From: Pseudomonas laurylsulfativorans
GTDB lineage: Bacteria; Pseudomonadota; Gammaproteobacteria; Pseudomonadales; Pseudomonadaceae
Reading direction: 5' to 3'
DNA: 64,000 nt
Assembly (NCBI RefSeq): GCF_002906155.1
Contig: NZ_MUJK01000004.1
Location: 529,349 to 593,348 of the forward strand
A program made the translations under genes and the position numbers. Below the pieces are notes generated by a model. The model saw nothing but the letters and a program-made list of their open reading frames with translations, searched no databases and had not been told where the DNA came from. Below, in pieces: positions 1 through 9,024 of the stretch (position 1 is the first letter of the stretch; each line of letters begins with the position of its first letter).

Positions 1-926
1 GGGTCTTCCCACTTCATGGCTTCGTGGGCGTCGTGCATCAGCACGTACAGGCGGTCCAGCTTCGGCGCCACGGCCATCAACTGCCACCCACCCGGGGCCC
101 AACCGGCTTTCTTTTCTTCCTCGGACACCAGCGACCACGACGGCAGGATCTTCGGCGCATCGGCAGAGAAGTCCACCGGGCGTACGGTGCCGGTGGTGGT
201 GGTGAAGTAGTAGGTGTCGCCGACGTTGACCGCGCGTTCCACCAGTTTTTCCGCGTTCGGATCAAAGAACGGCGTGCGGCTGCGCGCGGTTTCCTGGCCC
301 TGATCGTTGAGGGTCACCACTTGCAGGCTGCCGTCGCCGCACAGCGAGGCGAAGCGGCGGTTGCCGATCGGGTAGTTGAGCACGCAACCCGGAATCGCGA
401 TTTCGCCGGCAACGGCCTTGGCCTGGGTATCGACCACGGTGACCGAAGTCGACGGGGTGAAGTTGTAGACGTAGACGAACTTGTCGTCACCGCTTGGCTT
501 GAGCGAATAACGCTGGGTCAGCGACTCGGCGCGCTTGTTCGGGATCAGCACTTCCCAGGCCGGCGACAGGGTCGAGCTGTCCCAGGCGGTCAGCACGTCG
601 GTACGGGTGCCACGGGTGCCGCGCGAGTACCAGATGTCCGCACTGTAGAGAGTCTTTTTGTCATGGCTGAGGGTCGACGGCGCGGCGAAACCGGTCGGCA
701 CCATGCCGAGGATGCGCTTCTGGTCCGGGTCGACCACGGTCACGCGGCCAGCCACGAAGCTGTCGAACTCGACGTCAATGACAAACGCGCGGTGAGCTTC
801 GGGTGGAAACGCCAGAACGGTCTGGCCAATCGTACCGGCGGGCAAATCCGCGCGGGCACTGTTCAAACCGAGTACAAGCAGGCTCAGGCCTAGCGCTGAC
901 TGTACGGAGATCCTGTTTGTTCGCAT
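1..926 (-). CDS. Amine dehydrogenase heavy (large) subunit, 3' end outside the window
   Basis: About 308 N-terminal residues are read on the minus strand with no stop before the window edge. The start is an ATG at 926 with AGGAAG eight bases upstream. A Sec signal peptide is evident: MRTNR, a hydrophobic stretch, then a cleavage site after NSARA. The mature part has the repeating beta-propeller pattern of the MauB/AauB family (for example VTVVDPDQKRILGMVPTGF, CGDGSLQVVTLND, GWAPGGWQLMAV, RLYVLMH). In this family the heavy chain partners a small subunit carrying tryptophan tryptophylquinone. The periplasmic enzyme oxidises primary amines to aldehydes, passing electrons to azurin or a c-type cytochrome. 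It lies downstream of the histidine kinase on the same strand. The neighbouring FeaR and IAA genes point to aromatic amines, but substrate cannot be read from sequence. The light chain and maturation genes should follow to the left. Confidence 0.85.
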   Translation of the reverse strand, partial: MRTNRISVQSALGLSLLVLGLNSARADLPAGTIGQTVLAFPPEAHRAFVIDVEFDSFVAGRVTVVDPDQKRILGMVPTGFAAPSTLSHDKKTLYSADIWYSRGTRGTRTDVLTAWDSSTLSPAWEVLIPNKRAESLTQRYSLKPSGDDKFVYVYNFTPSTSVTVVDTQAKAVAGEIAIPGCVLNYPIGNRRFASLCGDGSLQVVTLNDQGQETARSRTPFFDPNAEKLVERAVNVGDTYYFTTTTGTVRPVDFSADAPKILPSWSLVSEEEKKAGWAPGGWQLMAVAPKLDRLYVLMHDAHEAMKWED

Positions 927-1252
927 AAGGGGAACTTCCTGAATTGTTGGTAACGCGGATCGCGGGTGCTTTGGCAGATTTTTACCCTTTGATTCTGCCG
1001 TGCCCCGCGATCGGGAGAATTGCGCTGCCTGCCAAGTGTTTGTGTGTCTGTGCCAGTGTCATGAAACTGGCTGCACAAGCTGATAAGGCGGGGGGTTGAG
1101 AGGGGGGCAAAGGAGCTTTTGTGGTGAGGGGGCTTGCCCCCGTTCGGTTGCGCAGCAGCCGCAAAACCTGCTGACATGGTGTGACTGGAAAATGCCGGGG
1201 CCGCTTCGCAGCCCAACGGGGGCAAGCCCCCTCGCCACAGGGTTTGTGTAGG
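927..1252. repeat. Intergenic region with an inverted pair of REP elements
   Basis: Facing REPs at about 1121-1162 (GGGGGCTTGCCCCCG core) and 1197-1238 (its inverse) form a BIME-like structure just downstream of the histidine kinase gene. It probably acts as a transcription stop or mRNA stabiliser between the kinase and the amine dehydrogenase. The remaining part (927-1110) should hold the amine dehydrogenase promoter. No sigma54 -24/-12 element with correct spacing was found there. Confidence 0.8.
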
Positions 1253-2734
1253 TCAGGCGGGATTGGCGAGCGGCAGGGAGAAGCTGAACACCGCACCACA
1301 CGGCTCCAGGTTCTGCGCCCAGATATCGCCCCGATGCCGGCCGATGATGTTCTTGCACAGCGCCAGGCCAATGCCGTTGCCGCTGACCTTGGACGAGAAA
1401 AAGCCATCGAACAGCTTCTCTTGCGCCTGGGCCTGAATGCCACGGCCGCAGTCTTCAATGCGCACCAGGGCTACATCGTTCTCGCGGCTGGCATGGACAC
1501 GCAACAGTCGCCGTTCGGTCGGCAGGTCGGCCATTTCTTCGATGGCGTTGAACGCCAGGTTGAGGATCACCTGGCCGATCAGCACCTTCTCGCAACTCAC
1601 CAGCAACGGTTCGGGCGCGGTGACGATCTCCACGCGCACCAGGCTTGGATCGGCGCGCAGGCTGATGAAGTAGCGGGTTTCGCGCAGCAGCTCATTGAGG
1701 TCGACCCGTTCTTCGCTCTGCTCCAGCTTGACCACGTAATCGCGCACGCTCTTGATGATCACCGACGCATGCTCGATTTGCCGCACCGCGCTCTGCAAGC
1801 CCCAGGTCACGCCGGGGTCGGCATCGGCCACGTTGCCCAGACGAATCACCGCGCCTTCAATGAAATTACGGGTCGCGGCCAGGGGTTGGCTCAGTTCGTG
1901 GGCGATGGCCACGGCCATTTCGCCCATGGCGTTGTAGCGCGCCAGGTATTCGAGTTTCTGCTCGCTGACCCGCCGTGCTTCCTCGGCCTGGACTTGCTCG
2001 GTGACATCGCGGAACAGCAGCAGATGGCCGACCAGATCGTCCTCGATCTCGATGTAGCGGCAGGTTGCGTCATGCCAACGCCATTCGCCATCGCGCCGCT
2101 GCATCTTGTAATGCACGTTGAACGGCGCGTGCTCCGGCGTCTCATGGGCGAGCTGTTGCAGCAGGCGCTGGCCGGATGCGTCGTCGCACCAGGCCAGGAA
2201 GTTCTTGCCCATCAGCGTGTGCACTTCGCTGTTGAGCAGGTGCGCGCCGGAGTCGCTGATAAAACGAATATCGCCCTCGGGACCGAGCACTGCCACGCCT
2301 TCGGCCAGGTCCTGCATGAATGCCTTGAGCCGGCTCTCGAAACGCTTGAGGTCGCGCTTGACCTTGTCCTCCTTGGAAATGTCGCGGAACTGCACCATCA
2401 ACACATCGCGCCCGTCCAGGTGCACCAGGGTCGCCACCGCCTCGGAAAGAATCTCCACCCCTTGCTTGGAGCGGTAGCACCACTCGATGGCCCGTTGCCC
2501 GGTGCGCGCGGCACCTTCGAGCCAGCGCAAACCCACGGAGCGCCGGTATTTCGGCGCATCGCGGGTCATGTCCGGGGCTTTCAGCGGCGTCAGTTCCTCC
2601 AGGGTAAAGCCCAGCGCCGCCAGGGCGGCGGCGTTGGCCCAGAGGATTTCCTTGGTGTGCGCGTCATGAAGAATGATGCACAGCGGCATGGCTTCGATCA
2701 GCGCATAAAAGTCGTTCGGTTTTGGCAGGTACAT
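1253..2734 (-). CDS. PAS-domain sensor histidine kinase (probable IAA/amine sensor)
   Basis: This 493-residue protein has no membrane segments, so the kinase is probably cytoplasmic. Two PAS domains come first (roughly residues 5-125 and 135-250). A HisKA domain follows with the phosphoacceptor His near residue 279 in AIAHELSQPLAATRNF, and then a HATPase domain with N-box (LNLAFNAIEEM), G1 (EDCGRGI) and G2 (GNGIGLALCKN). This layout is FixL/TtrS-like. No response regulator is adjacent, but a FixJ-type regulator lies at the other end of the iac cluster (11198-11827), so the two probably pair. It is transcribed divergently from iacA. In Paraburkholderia phytofirmans iac genes are also linked to a two-component system, which supports the assignment by analogy. 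The ligand is unknown. Confidence 0.85.
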   Translation of the reverse strand: MYLPKPNDFYALIEAMPLCIILHDAHTKEILWANAAALAALGFTLEELTPLKAPDMTRDAPKYRRSVGLRWLEGAARTGQRAIEWCYRSKQGVEILSEAVATLVHLDGRDVLMVQFRDISKEDKVKRDLKRFESRLKAFMQDLAEGVAVLGPEGDIRFISDSGAHLLNSEVHTLMGKNFLAWCDDASGQRLLQQLAHETPEHAPFNVHYKMQRRDGEWRWHDATCRYIEIEDDLVGHLLLFRDVTEQVQAEEARRVSEQKLEYLARYNAMGEMAVAIAHELSQPLAATRNFIEGAVIRLGNVADADPGVTWGLQSAVRQIEHASVIIKSVRDYVVKLEQSEERVDLNELLRETRYFISLRADPSLVRVEIVTAPEPLLVSCEKVLIGQVILNLAFNAIEEMADLPTERRLLRVHASRENDVALVRIEDCGRGIQAQAQEKLFDGFFSSKVSGNGIGLALCKNIIGRHRGDIWAQNLEPCGAVFSFSLPLANPA

Positions 2735-3079
2735 CGCACGGCCCCTGGCGGCAGAGATTTGCAGTATGGCGTTTTATACCTGCTCGCACAGCGCGATGCG
2801 CTCAGAGGTAACCGGTGTGGCTCTAGGGGTTTTCTTTAGCGAGGGGGCTGCACGCACCAATAGTTGCGCAGGGATGCGGTTTTTACACTGGACCCCAATG
2901 CAAGGGCAACGACACCGCCCTTCCCCTGTAGGAGCGAGCTTGCTCGCGAAAAACGTCTGAACAACGCAGTCATCCAGACTGGGCTCGTTATCGTTGACGT
3001 CCATCGCGAGCAAGCTCGCTCCTACAGGGAGAGGGAGCGGTGTAGCCCACTAACAATAAACAAAACGGAGAACTAGCCC
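2735..3079. promoter_or_regulatory. Divergent intergenic region, histidine kinase / iacA, with REP pair
   Basis: This 345-base region lies between two divergent start codons, so it must carry promoters for both directions. REPs at about 2925-2950 (CCTGTAGGAGCGAGCTTGCT) and 3001-3028 (inverse) form an inverted pair 50-150 bases upstream of iacA. A purine-rich CGGAGAAC at about 3065 serves as the iacA ribosome binding site. No convincing sigma54 element or operator was recognised by eye. Confidence 0.55.
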
Positions 3080-4243
3080 ATGCTGCGTTCAGCTGTCGCG
3101 CAACAAGACCCTGTGTCCGGCCCGGACGTGCCAATGGTCGAGAGTCAGCTATTTCAGCAAGTGCTGGATGAGGTCCGTCAACGCCGCGAGGAATTCGACG
3201 CCGGCTCCCACGTGCCTCGGGACATGATAGAGCGCTTCAAACAGGTCGGTATCTACCGCGCCGCCACGCCCAAATGCTACGGCGGCGACGCCCTGGCACC
3301 GGCGCTGTTCCTGCAAATGATCGAGCGCATCTCCGAAGCCGACGGCTCGGCGGGCTGGGTGGCCAGCTTCGGCAGCGCCGGCGTCTATCTGGCGGCCTTG
3401 CCGCCCGAAACCCTGGCTGAAATCTACGCCGAAAGCCCTGACCTGGTATTCGCCGGCGGCCTGTTCCCCTTGCAACCGGCCGAAGCCGTCGAAGGCGGCT
3501 ATCAGGTCAACGGCACCTGGAAATTCGCCAGCGGCTGCAAAGGTGCAGACCTGTTGGGTGTTGGCATCGGTGCCGCTGGCGGCAAGCCGCGCACCGCTGT
3601 GTTTCGCCCGGAGCAGGTAGACATCGTCGAGAACTGGGACGTGGTCGGTCTCAAGGGCACCGGCAGCCATGACCTGCGTGTTACCGATAAACGCGTTGAT
3701 GAGCGCTGGACGTTTATCCGTGGCGGTGCCGCAACCATCGACGAACCGTTGTTCCGCTACCCGTCGATCGCCTACGCCGCGCAAGTGCTGGCGGTGGTCA
3801 ACCTCGGTCTGGCTCGTGCGGCGCTGGACGAAATCAGCCGCATGGCTGGCGGCAGCGGTATCACCGGCGCGCCGAAATTGTCCGACCGCGCTTACGTGCG
3901 CATCGAGATTGCCAAGGCCGAAGCCAAGCTGATGGCCGCACGGGGTTTCTTCTACAACGCCACCGAACAGGTGTGGAACTCGATCCTGGCCGGCAACCCG
4001 GTGACGCCGGAGCAGACCAGCCTGTTGCGCCTGTCGGCGATTCACGTGTCCCAGGCCGGTGCCGAAGTGGTGCAAGGCGCCTACAGCCTGGCCGGTACCA
4101 CCGCCATTTACCTGCGGCACCCGCTGCAACGCTACCTGCGTGACTCGATGGTGGTGACCCAGCACGCCTTCCTCAGCGAAGGCCTGTACGACGGCGCCGG
4201 CTCGGTGTTCCTCGGCGTCCCGCCGTTCCCGGGCTACATCTGA
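3080..4243 (+). CDS. iacA: IacA, flavin-dependent IAA monooxygenase (acyl-CoA dehydrogenase fold)
   Basis: The 387-residue protein has the acyl-CoA dehydrogenase fold with an HpaH/HsaA-type C-terminal domain (PF08028). Members of that group are reduced-flavin-dependent monooxygenases, not dehydrogenases. Typical blocks are GGLFPLQPAEAVEGGYQVNGTWKF-like text near residue 135 and VVGLKGTGSHDL near residue 190. IacA catalyses the first oxidation of the indole ring of indole-3-acetic acid, using reduced flavin from the IacG reductase. It is the first gene of an unbroken plus-strand run (iacA-B-I-H-C-D-E) with gaps or overlaps of a few bases to about 30 bases. The identification comes mainly from the full cluster content, which matches the known iac set of P. 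putida 1290. The ATG is preceded by CGGAGAAC. Confidence 0.85.
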   Translation: MLRSAVAQQDPVSGPDVPMVESQLFQQVLDEVRQRREEFDAGSHVPRDMIERFKQVGIYRAATPKCYGGDALAPALFLQMIERISEADGSAGWVASFGSAGVYLAALPPETLAEIYAESPDLVFAGGLFPLQPAEAVEGGYQVNGTWKFASGCKGADLLGVGIGAAGGKPRTAVFRPEQVDIVENWDVVGLKGTGSHDLRVTDKRVDERWTFIRGGAATIDEPLFRYPSIAYAAQVLAVVNLGLARAALDEISRMAGGSGITGAPKLSDRAYVRIEIAKAEAKLMAARGFFYNATEQVWNSILAGNPVTPEQTSLLRLSAIHVSQAGAEVVQGAYSLAGTTAIYLRHPLQRYLRDSMVVTQHAFLSEGLYDGAGSVFLGVPPFPGYI

Positions 4244-4273
4244 ATTTTCATTACTTTTCCAAGGAATCACCCC

Positions 4274-4645
4274 ATGTCGCAAACAACACAAGAGCCATTG
4301 CGCGTCGTCTTCTGCATCGGCATCACCCAGAACTTTTTCGACCTGCCCACCGGCGAAGGCCTGAGCGTGTGGAAAGGCTTCAGCCAGATGATGGGCGACC
4401 TCGGCGCGATGCCCGGCATCACCGTGCTCGGCGCGATGGATGACGACCGCCTGATGGTCGGCCCGTCCACCACCTCGCCCTGGACCGTGTACATCATGGC
4501 CGACGTTGACTGCCATCAGTCGGTGATCGACGCCTGCAACCTGTTCCGTACCACGCCGGTCGGCGAGTACAGCCTGTGGCGCTACGCCAAGGTCGAAGCA
4601 CGCATCGGCCGCCCGTTGACCATCCCTGACGCGGCCAAGGTGTAA
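4274..4645 (+). CDS. iacB: IacB, small IAA-catabolism protein
   Basis: A 123-residue protein without signal peptide or membrane segment. It contains no motif I can tie to a reaction. It is recognised by its size and by its position directly after iacA, as in other iac clusters. Its biochemical role is not firmly established; a function in processing the oxidised IAA intermediate has been proposed. Spacing is 30 bases from iacA and 3 bases to iacI, so it is certainly part of the operon. AAGGAATCA upstream of the ATG fits a ribosome binding site. Confidence 0.75.
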   Translation: MSQTTQEPLRVVFCIGITQNFFDLPTGEGLSVWKGFSQMMGDLGAMPGITVLGAMDDDRLMVGPSTTSPWTVYIMADVDCHQSVIDACNLFRTTPVGEYSLWRYAKVEARIGRPLTIPDAAKV

Positions 4646-4648
4646 GCC

Positions 4649-5119
4649 ATGAACGAGGCCTTGCTGCAGCGTCTGGCGAAGCTCGAAGGGGAAAGCGCAG
4701 TGCGTCGCCTGATGGCGCGCTACATGGACCTGTGCGATGTGCCGCGGGCGACGATTCACCTGAGCCAGTTGGCGCAATTGTTCACCGAGGATGCGATCTG
4801 GGAAGGCCTCGGCACCCAGACCGCACAGACCTTCGGTCAACATCACGGGCGTGCGGCGGTGGCGACGTTTGTCGGTGGTTATCTGCCGCCGTCCGATCAC
4901 TTCAAGTTGAACCTGCATTACCTCACCAGCGAGTCGATCGTGGTCGACGGTGATAAAGCGCAGGGGCAGTGGATCATGCAGCAGATCTCGACCTACGCCG
5001 ATGGCCGCAACGAGCTGTTCGGCACGCGCCTGAACATCGATTTCCGTTGTGTCGACGGCGTCTGGCTGATCGCGCATTTCCGTACGCAGCGTTTGTTCAA
5101 TACGGAGTTGAGTGCATGA
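4649..5119 (+). CDS. iacI: IacI, SnoaL-like protein of the IAA pathway
   Basis: A 156-residue protein with the NTF2/SnoaL-like layout: an N-terminal helix with SAVRRLMARYMDLCD, then YLPPSDHFKLNLHYL and a C-terminal sheet ending in FRCVDGVWLIAHFRTQRL. This fold is also used by small subunits of ring-hydroxylating enzymes and by small isomerases. In iac clusters this gene accompanies iacA and iacB, and its precise reaction is not settled. It follows iacB by 3 bases, and its stop overlaps the iacH start (ATGA at 5116-5119), indicating translational coupling. Confidence 0.75.
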   Translation: MNEALLQRLAKLEGESAVRRLMARYMDLCDVPRATIHLSQLAQLFTEDAIWEGLGTQTAQTFGQHHGRAAVATFVGGYLPPSDHFKLNLHYLTSESIVVDGDKAQGQWIMQQISTYADGRNELFGTRLNIDFRCVDGVWLIAHFRTQRLFNTELSA

Positions 5120-6264
5120 GTACCTTCATCAGCGAATTCCTCCTCGGTGGCAATGGCAAACGGGTCGCGATCAAAGACTCCATCGACATCGCCGGGCATC
5201 CGACCCGCTCGGGCAGCCGCGCCTTTGCCGACGCACCGGCAGCGACGAAGAACGCCGAAGTGGTCGACGCGATCCTTGACGCCGGCTGGCAGATCGTCGG
5301 CAAGACCAACCTGCATGAACTGGCTTTTGGTGTGACCGGCATCAACGACTGGACCGGCACACCGATCAACCCGCAAGCGCCGGATCGCGTGCCGGGCGGC
5401 TCTTCCAGCGGTTCGGCTGCGGCGGTTGCCGCAGGTTTGGCAGACATCGCCATCGGCAGTGATACCGGTGGTTCGGTGCGGGTCCCGGCAGCGTGCTGCG
5501 GGATTGCCGGGTTGAAGCCGACTTATGGTCGCGTCAGCCGTGTCGGTGCCCATCCGCTGGAGTCGAGCCTCGATTGCGTCGGGCCGTTCGCCAAGAGCAT
5601 GGATGACCTGATCGCGGCGATGCAGGTGATCTGCCCGGGCTTTGCCGTCCAAGGCTTGCCAAACGATGGCGCCAGGGTCGGCTTTCTTGATGTGGCCTGC
5701 GATTCGCACCTGCAAGCCAGCCTGGGTGCCGCTGCCGACCGCGCTGGATGGCGTCGCAGCCACCTGCACCTGAGCGAATTCGAAGCGGCGTTTGCCGCCG
5801 GCCTGACCGTGATCAATTTCGAAAACTGGGCGGCCTTCGGTCACCTGACCGGCAAGGGCCTGATCGGCGCTGATGTGGAAGCACGTTTGCTGGCGGCCAG
5901 CCGTACCACGCGCGAAGAGCTGGCCCAGGCCGAAGCCGTGCGCACGCGTTTCACGCAACAGGTGGATGCGGCACTGGAAGACTTTGCCGTGTTGCTGCTG
6001 CCGACACTGCCGACCTTGCCGCCGACCCTCAGCGAAGCCCGCGCCGGCAGCAAGGCCGTGGCTGGCATGACCCCGCTGGTAAGGCCTTTCAACCTCAGCG
6101 GCCACCCGGCGCTGACGGTGCCAGTGGAACTCGATTGCGGCGGATTGAAAGTCGGCCTGCAAATCGTCGGGCGAAAAGGTCAGGACGAATGGGTCTGCGC
6201 CTTTGGTGCGCAGCTGCAACAAAGCATGGCCGGTGAACGCGCCGGCGCTAAAAACAAATCATAA
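5116..6264 (+). CDS. iacH: IacH, amidase-signature hydrolase
   Basis: This is an amidase-signature enzyme of 382 residues. The Ser-cisSer-Lys triad is visible: Lys20 in VAIKDS, the GGSSSGSA block at about 94-101, and the nucleophile Ser120 in SDTGGSVRVPA. The ATG at 5116 is preferred over further upstream in-frame starts because it overlaps the iacI stop by ATGA and directly precedes the domain. At 382 residues it is shorter than classical amidases (about 450-500). In the IAA pathway it is thought to act on a late intermediate, but the step is not proven. It sits between iacI and iacC, with 23 bases to iacC. Confidence 0.8.
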   Translation: MSTFISEFLLGGNGKRVAIKDSIDIAGHPTRSGSRAFADAPAATKNAEVVDAILDAGWQIVGKTNLHELAFGVTGINDWTGTPINPQAPDRVPGGSSSGSAAAVAAGLADIAIGSDTGGSVRVPAACCGIAGLKPTYGRVSRVGAHPLESSLDCVGPFAKSMDDLIAAMQVICPGFAVQGLPNDGARVGFLDVACDSHLQASLGAAADRAGWRRSHLHLSEFEAAFAAGLTVINFENWAAFGHLTGKGLIGADVEARLLAASRTTREELAQAEAVRTRFTQQVDAALEDFAVLLLPTLPTLPPTLSEARAGSKAVAGMTPLVRPFNLSGHPALTVPVELDCGGLKVGLQIVGRKGQDEWVCAFGAQLQQSMAGERAGAKNKS

Positions 6265-6287
6265 AAAGAAGCCATGAGGAGAACCGC

Positions 6288-7571
6288 ATGAGCACTCATG
6301 AATACCGGCTGATCGCGACGTCGAAAAGCCCCGAAGACCTGGTCCAGCATGACCGCGTCGACGTCTCGCTGTACAACGATCCGGCACTGTTCGAAGCCGA
6401 GCTGGACAAGATTTTCTACCGCACCTGGGTGTGGGTGGCCCACGAAAGCGAAGTGCGCAACAGCGGCGACTTCAAGACCGCCACCATCGGTCGCCGCCCG
6501 GTGATCGTCGTGCGCGACAAGAAGAACAACATCAACGTGCTGGAAAACCGTTGCCGCCACCGCGGCGCCACCGTGTGCGAGAAGCACAAGGGCAACGCCA
6601 CCGGTTTCACCTGCCCGTACCACAGCTGGTCCTATGGCCTGGACGGCAAGCTGCGCGCACTGCCGTATCCGGATGGCTACGAAGGTATCCTGGAGAAATC
6701 CGAACTGCCGCTGACCAGCCTGCGCGTTGAAAGCTACGCCGGCATGGTCTTCGCCAGCTACAACGACGAGATCGAACCGCTGGAAGACTTCCTCGGTGGC
6801 GCCAAACACTGGATGGACCTGTTCATGAAACAGGGTGCCGGCTACCCGATCAAGACCCAGGGCGAACACAAGTTCAGCTTCAAGGGCAACTGGAAGATCC
6901 AGCTGGAAAACACCACCGACGGTTACCACTTCCCGATCGTGCACAAGTCGTTCATGTCGTCGGTGGATGAAGAAACCTCGGAAATGCTCTCGTTCATGAC
7001 CGACGAACAAGCCGTGACCCACTCGCTGGGCAATGGCCACAGCGTGATGGTGATGGTGCCGGAGCACGTCGACCTCGATCACGACGACGGCACCGAGCAG
7101 TTGCAGGAACGCTTCGCCCACGTCACCGAAGAGCTGTCGAAAACCATGCCGGCCGATCAGGTCCGTCGCATCGTGCGTTCGCTGCACGGCGCCGGTTTCA
7201 ACCTGAACCTGTTCCCCAACGTCGCCATGTCGATGTCGTTCTTGCGCGTGTTGCGCCCGGTGTCGGTCACCGAGACCGAGATCCGTCACGTTGCCCTCGG
7301 CATGGACGGCGGCCCGGACATCGCCAACCGCGAGCGCATGCGCATCCACGAACACTTCCAGGGCCCATTCGGTTTCGGCAGCCCGGACGATGCCGAGGCC
7401 TGGGACCGCGTGCAGCGCGGCTCGTACGCCGGCGTCGATGCGCCGATCCTGGTCAACCGCGGCCTGAACCGCGAAATCACTGCTGAAAACGGCGACAAGG
7501 TCAGCCACGCCACCGACGAAGGCGGCATGCGCGGTGCCTACGACATGTGGAAAAGGATGATGAGCCAATGA
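6288..7571 (+). CDS. iacC: IacC, Rieske aromatic-ring dioxygenase alpha subunit
   Basis: The 427-residue oxygenase carries a Rieske [2Fe-2S] site Cys89-X-His91-X17-Cys109-X2-His112 (RCRHRGATVC and TCPYHSW). The mononuclear iron site is Asp211, His214 and His219 within TTDGYHFPIVH, plus a later Asp. The alpha subunit carries out oxygen insertion on an aromatic intermediate of IAA breakdown leading toward catechol, together with IacD (beta) and the IacF reductase. It overlaps iacD by ATGA (7568-7571). An alternative reading as anthranilate or benzoate dioxygenase is less likely given the other iac genes. GAGGAGAACCGC precedes the ATG as a strong ribosome binding site. Confidence 0.9.
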   Translation: MSTHEYRLIATSKSPEDLVQHDRVDVSLYNDPALFEAELDKIFYRTWVWVAHESEVRNSGDFKTATIGRRPVIVVRDKKNNINVLENRCRHRGATVCEKHKGNATGFTCPYHSWSYGLDGKLRALPYPDGYEGILEKSELPLTSLRVESYAGMVFASYNDEIEPLEDFLGGAKHWMDLFMKQGAGYPIKTQGEHKFSFKGNWKIQLENTTDGYHFPIVHKSFMSSVDEETSEMLSFMTDEQAVTHSLGNGHSVMVMVPEHVDLDHDDGTEQLQERFAHVTEELSKTMPADQVRRIVRSLHGAGFNLNLFPNVAMSMSFLRVLRPVSVTETEIRHVALGMDGGPDIANRERMRIHEHFQGPFGFGSPDDAEAWDRVQRGSYAGVDAPILVNRGLNREITAENGDKVSHATDEGGMRGAYDMWKRMMSQ

Positions 7572-8068
7572 GCAATCACGACACCCTGAACGGTTTTTCC
7601 GGCCCGTTGGCCCAGGCCATCGAATTCATCTGGCGCGAAGCCGAACTGCTCGACCACAAGCACTACGCCGAATGGGCGACCCTGTGGAGCGAAAGCGGCA
7701 AGTACATCGTGCCGATCGACCCGGACACCGAAGACTTCGAAGCGACGCTCAACTATGCCTACGACGATGCACGCATGCGTGACTTGCGCATCGAACGCCT
7801 GACCGCTGGCTACTCGCCGTCGGCGGTGGACGCGGCGAAAACCATCCGCACGGTCTCGCGTTTCCGTCTGGTGGAAGCGGCGGGTGACATCGTCGAAGTG
7901 AACTCGGCGCAGTTGCTGTATGCCTACAAGCGCGGCGTGCACACGCCGTTCGTGGCCGACCTCAATCACCGTATCCGCTTCACCGACGGCGTGCCGAGCC
8001 TGGAGCGCAAAGTGGTGCGCCTGATCAACTCCACCGACAGCCTGAGCGCGCTCGGCTTCCTTTTGTGA
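7568..8068 (+). CDS. iacD: IacD, ring-hydroxylating dioxygenase beta subunit
   Basis: A 166-residue small subunit of the ring-hydroxylating dioxygenase beta family (SnoaL/NTF2-like fold), with AIEFIWREAELLDHKHYAEWATLW near the N-terminus and the typical SGKYIVPIDPD segment. Beta subunits mainly hold the alpha3-beta3 hexamer together. The ATG at 7568 is chosen because it overlaps the iacC stop codon; an in-frame ATG at 7547 lies inside iacC. It is followed after 10 bases by iacE. Confidence 0.88.
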   Translation: MSNHDTLNGFSGPLAQAIEFIWREAELLDHKHYAEWATLWSESGKYIVPIDPDTEDFEATLNYAYDDARMRDLRIERLTAGYSPSAVDAAKTIRTVSRFRLVEAAGDIVEVNSAQLLYAYKRGVHTPFVADLNHRIRFTDGVPSLERKVVRLINSTDSLSALGFLL

Positions 8069-8078
8069 GGGCAACATC

Positions 8079-8819
8079 ATGAGTCGAGTAGCCCTTGTAA
8101 CGGGTGCCTCGCGTGGACTGGGCGAGTGCATCGCCCGCCGTCTGCACGCGGCGGGTTATCGCGTCGGTTTGGCCGATGTGCGTCTTGATGGCGTACAGCA
8201 GTTGGCCGCCGAGCTCGATGGCAGCGGCGCCACGGTTGTCGCCATTGAGCTGGATGTGCGCAGCAAGGCCGACTTTCAGCGTGCCCGTGACCTGCTCGCC
8301 GAGCGCTGGGGCGGCACCGACATCCTGGTGAACAACGCCGGTGTGTCGAAAGTCGCCGCGCTGATGGACATCACGCCGGAAGAGTTCGACGAGTCGATGG
8401 CGATCAACCTGCGCGGCACCTTCGTGGCCTGCCAGGTGTTCGGTGCGCACTTCGCCGAGCGCGGCTTCGGGCGCATCGTCAACATCGCGTCCCTGGCCGG
8501 GCAGAACGGCGGCACCGCGACCGGCGCGCACTACGCGGCGGCCAAGGGCGGCGTGGCGACCCTGACCAAAGTCTTCGCCCGTGAACTGGCCCCGCAAGGC
8601 GTGACGGTCAACAGCATCTCGCCAGGTCCGCTGGACTTGCCGGTGGTGCGTGAAACCGTGGCGCCGGAGCGTCTGGAGCAGATTCTGAAGATGATCCCGG
8701 CCGGTACCCTCGGTGACCCAGCGTTCATCGCCGACAGCGTGTTGCTGCTGATCGCCGATAACGCGACCTCTGTGACCGGCGCGTGCCTAGACGTCAACGG
8801 CGGCTTGTTCATGCGCTGA
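8079..8819 (+). CDS. iacE: IacE, short-chain dehydrogenase/reductase
   Basis: This 246-residue classical SDR has the Rossmann nucleotide site TGASRGLG (8-15), NNAG (85-88), Asn110, and the catalytic Ser138, Tyr152 and Lys156 (HYAAAKGG). The acidic Asp33 after beta-strand 2 suggests NAD(H) preference. In the IAA pathway IacE works with IacA on the oxidised indole intermediate (2-hydroxy-IAA to dioxindole-3-acetic acid level). It is the last gene before a REP pair that separates it from iacF by about 205 bases. Confidence 0.85.
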   Translation: MSRVALVTGASRGLGECIARRLHAAGYRVGLADVRLDGVQQLAAELDGSGATVVAIELDVRSKADFQRARDLLAERWGGTDILVNNAGVSKVAALMDITPEEFDESMAINLRGTFVACQVFGAHFAERGFGRIVNIASLAGQNGGTATGAHYAAAKGGVATLTKVFARELAPQGVTVNSISPGPLDLPVVRETVAPERLEQILKMIPAGTLGDPAFIADSVLLLIADNATSVTGACLDVNGGLFMR

Positions 8820-8844
8820 GATGTGCGCCGCGACACGATCCATT

Positions 8845-8954
8845 GTGGCGAGGGGGCTTGCCCCCGTTGGGTCGCGAAGCGGCCCCAAAAATTTCGGCAG
8901 CAACATAGATTTTACGACTGCTGCGCAGCCGAACGGGGGCAAGCCCCCTCGCCG
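8845..8954. repeat. Inverted REP pair between iacE and iacF
   Basis: GTGGCGAGGGGGCTTGCCCC at 8845 faces its inverse ending near 8954, giving a long hairpin inside the iac operon. It may lower expression of the distal genes or stabilise the upstream mRNA. Confidence 0.8.
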
Positions 8955-9024
8955 CAAGTGCAATGCATGACTCAGGTTTTTAGTTGTTTGTGTTTAACCG
9001 AAATAACAGTATTCAGGTGATGCA

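Noticed and set aside
927..1252. Sigma54 promoter for the amine dehydrogenase
   Set aside because: TGGCAGGCAGCGC-like text near 1025-1040 has GG and GC too close together; no other candidate.
3080..4243. IacA as an acyl-CoA dehydrogenase of fatty-acid oxidation
   Set aside because: The C-terminal domain type and the neighbouring Rieske oxygenase, SnoaL-like and flavin reductase genes fit an IAA monooxygenase; no CoA-pathway genes are present.
3149..5077. Long open frame on the minus strand opposite iacA-iacI (642 codons)
   Set aside because: It is antisense to four clear genes, lacks recognisable domains, and such frames are expected in high-GC DNA with third-position bias. The same holds for 20081-22216, 22913-24967, 1181-2839, 24964-26277 and 45688-47304.
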